A stretch of DNA of 64,000 nt from Arcobacter caeni (GTDB taxonomy: Bacteria; Campylobacterota; Campylobacteria; Campylobacterales; Arcobacteraceae): contig NZ_MUXE01000006.1 in NCBI RefSeq assembly GCF_003063245.1, positions 59,112 to 123,111 on the forward strand, given 5' to 3'. Positions 63,821-64,000 of this stretch are shown in pieces (positions within the stretch are counted from its first letter, which is position 1; the number at the start of each line of letters is the position of its first letter). The notes beneath the pieces were generated by a model. The model was not told the origin of the DNA. It saw only the letters and a list, made by a program, of their open reading frames with translations, and did not search any database. Made by a program: the position numbers and the translations under genes.

Positions 63821-64000
63821 TCCCGTCCAAATTGACTGAAGCGCATCAAACGAAAGAATGATAGAAGCGTTGTAATTGAAGCTGGATGATCTTTAAAAAT
63901 AATTATAAACAATTTATAAAGTAATCTTTATAAACCGAATATAGAATTCTTGTAGAATAATCTGTTGTTTATTACAGATGTAAAATAAGAATAAATGTTA
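63821..64000 (+). other. rRNA operon leader (5' part, cut by window edge)
   Basis: Non-coding leader after the promoter. It holds a boxA-like TGATCTTTAAAAAT (63887-63900), an antitermination signal typical of rrn leaders, and a hairpin ATCTGT/ACAGAT (63960-63979). No 16S sequence is visible before the window ends, so the 16S start should lie shortly beyond 64000. Upstream, 63706-63791 shows nothing else. Confidence 0.75.

Noticed and set aside
1..64000. tRNA, tmRNA, CRISPR array, phage or insertion sequence
   Set aside because: Gaps are too short or show no cloverleaf, repeat-spacer pattern, transposase or integrase.

Overview
The window is a strongly AT-rich, gene-dense stretch of bacterial chromosome that looks like Arcobacter sensu lato (Aliarcobacter and relatives, Campylobacterota). 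The evidence is the codon and base bias, the isolated TATAAT -10 boxes with poor -35 boxes, and gene orders I know from Campylobacter and relatives: M23 peptidase-lpxC-TsaB-like-thrB-DUF448-infB-rbfA-rimP, pheS-pheT-aroA-ispH-rpsA-serA, and petABC with a diheme cytochrome c1. The species call is inference. I see no phage, insertion sequence, CRISPR array or tRNA gene. Most of the window is ordinary core genome.

Layout. 1-9.9 kb (+): the end of nadA, then nadC, a DHH phosphoesterase, an M23 peptidase, lpxC, a TsaB-like protein, thrB, DUF448, infB, rbfA and rimP, tightly packed. 9.9-20.3 kb: ribD (+), then facing it the (-) run pheS-pheT-aroA-ispH and rpsA-serA-efp. 20.4-24.3 kb: a HIT protein (+), then fatty-acid synthesis genes fabG, acpP, fabF and accA (-). 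24.3-27.5 kb: moeA-queC-queD-queE (-), overlapping genes for molybdopterin insertion and 7-deazaguanine (queuosine precursor) synthesis. 27.6-32 kb: a small membrane protein and rsmE (+), a class II cytochrome c, and the bc1 complex petABC (-). 32-42.7 kb: argB-thrC (-), addA (+), a ThiE-like gene, atpB, ilvA, metE and an unknown Cys-rich gene (-). 42.7-46.7 kb: trmD-rplS, a nucleosidase-like protein, DedA, a membrane protein and a porin (+). 46.7-50.5 kb: an aminotransferase, an AraC/GyrI regulator, Nudix, RidA and a CopD-like protein.

50.5-57.2 kb is the most accessory-looking part. It holds a decayed ORF, a large AT-rich palindromic element, a frameshifted transglutaminase-like gene, tex, two different Fe(II)/2-oxoglutarate dioxygenases, a SnoaL-like protein, a small acidic protein and an M42-like peptidase. 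57.2-64 kb: a siroheme sulfite/nitrite reductase (+), a periplasmic-sensor GGDEF protein (-), pabA/trpG, a GT39-like membrane protein and a pseudopilin-like protein (+). The window ends in a consensus rRNA promoter and leader, so a 16S rRNA gene should begin just past base 64000.

The most useful leads are: an FNR/CRP-type palindrome centred 41.5 bp upstream of the predicted petABC start site; the palindromic element beside a broken gene; a Cys-rich unknown gene ahead of metE; a nucleosidase-fold protein that has lost its Met-Glu ribose-binding pair; a QueE with a displaced third cluster cysteine; and a likely leaderless AraC-family gene. I did not find a clear new multi-gene system. Terminators, promoters and operators are read by eye and are candidates.
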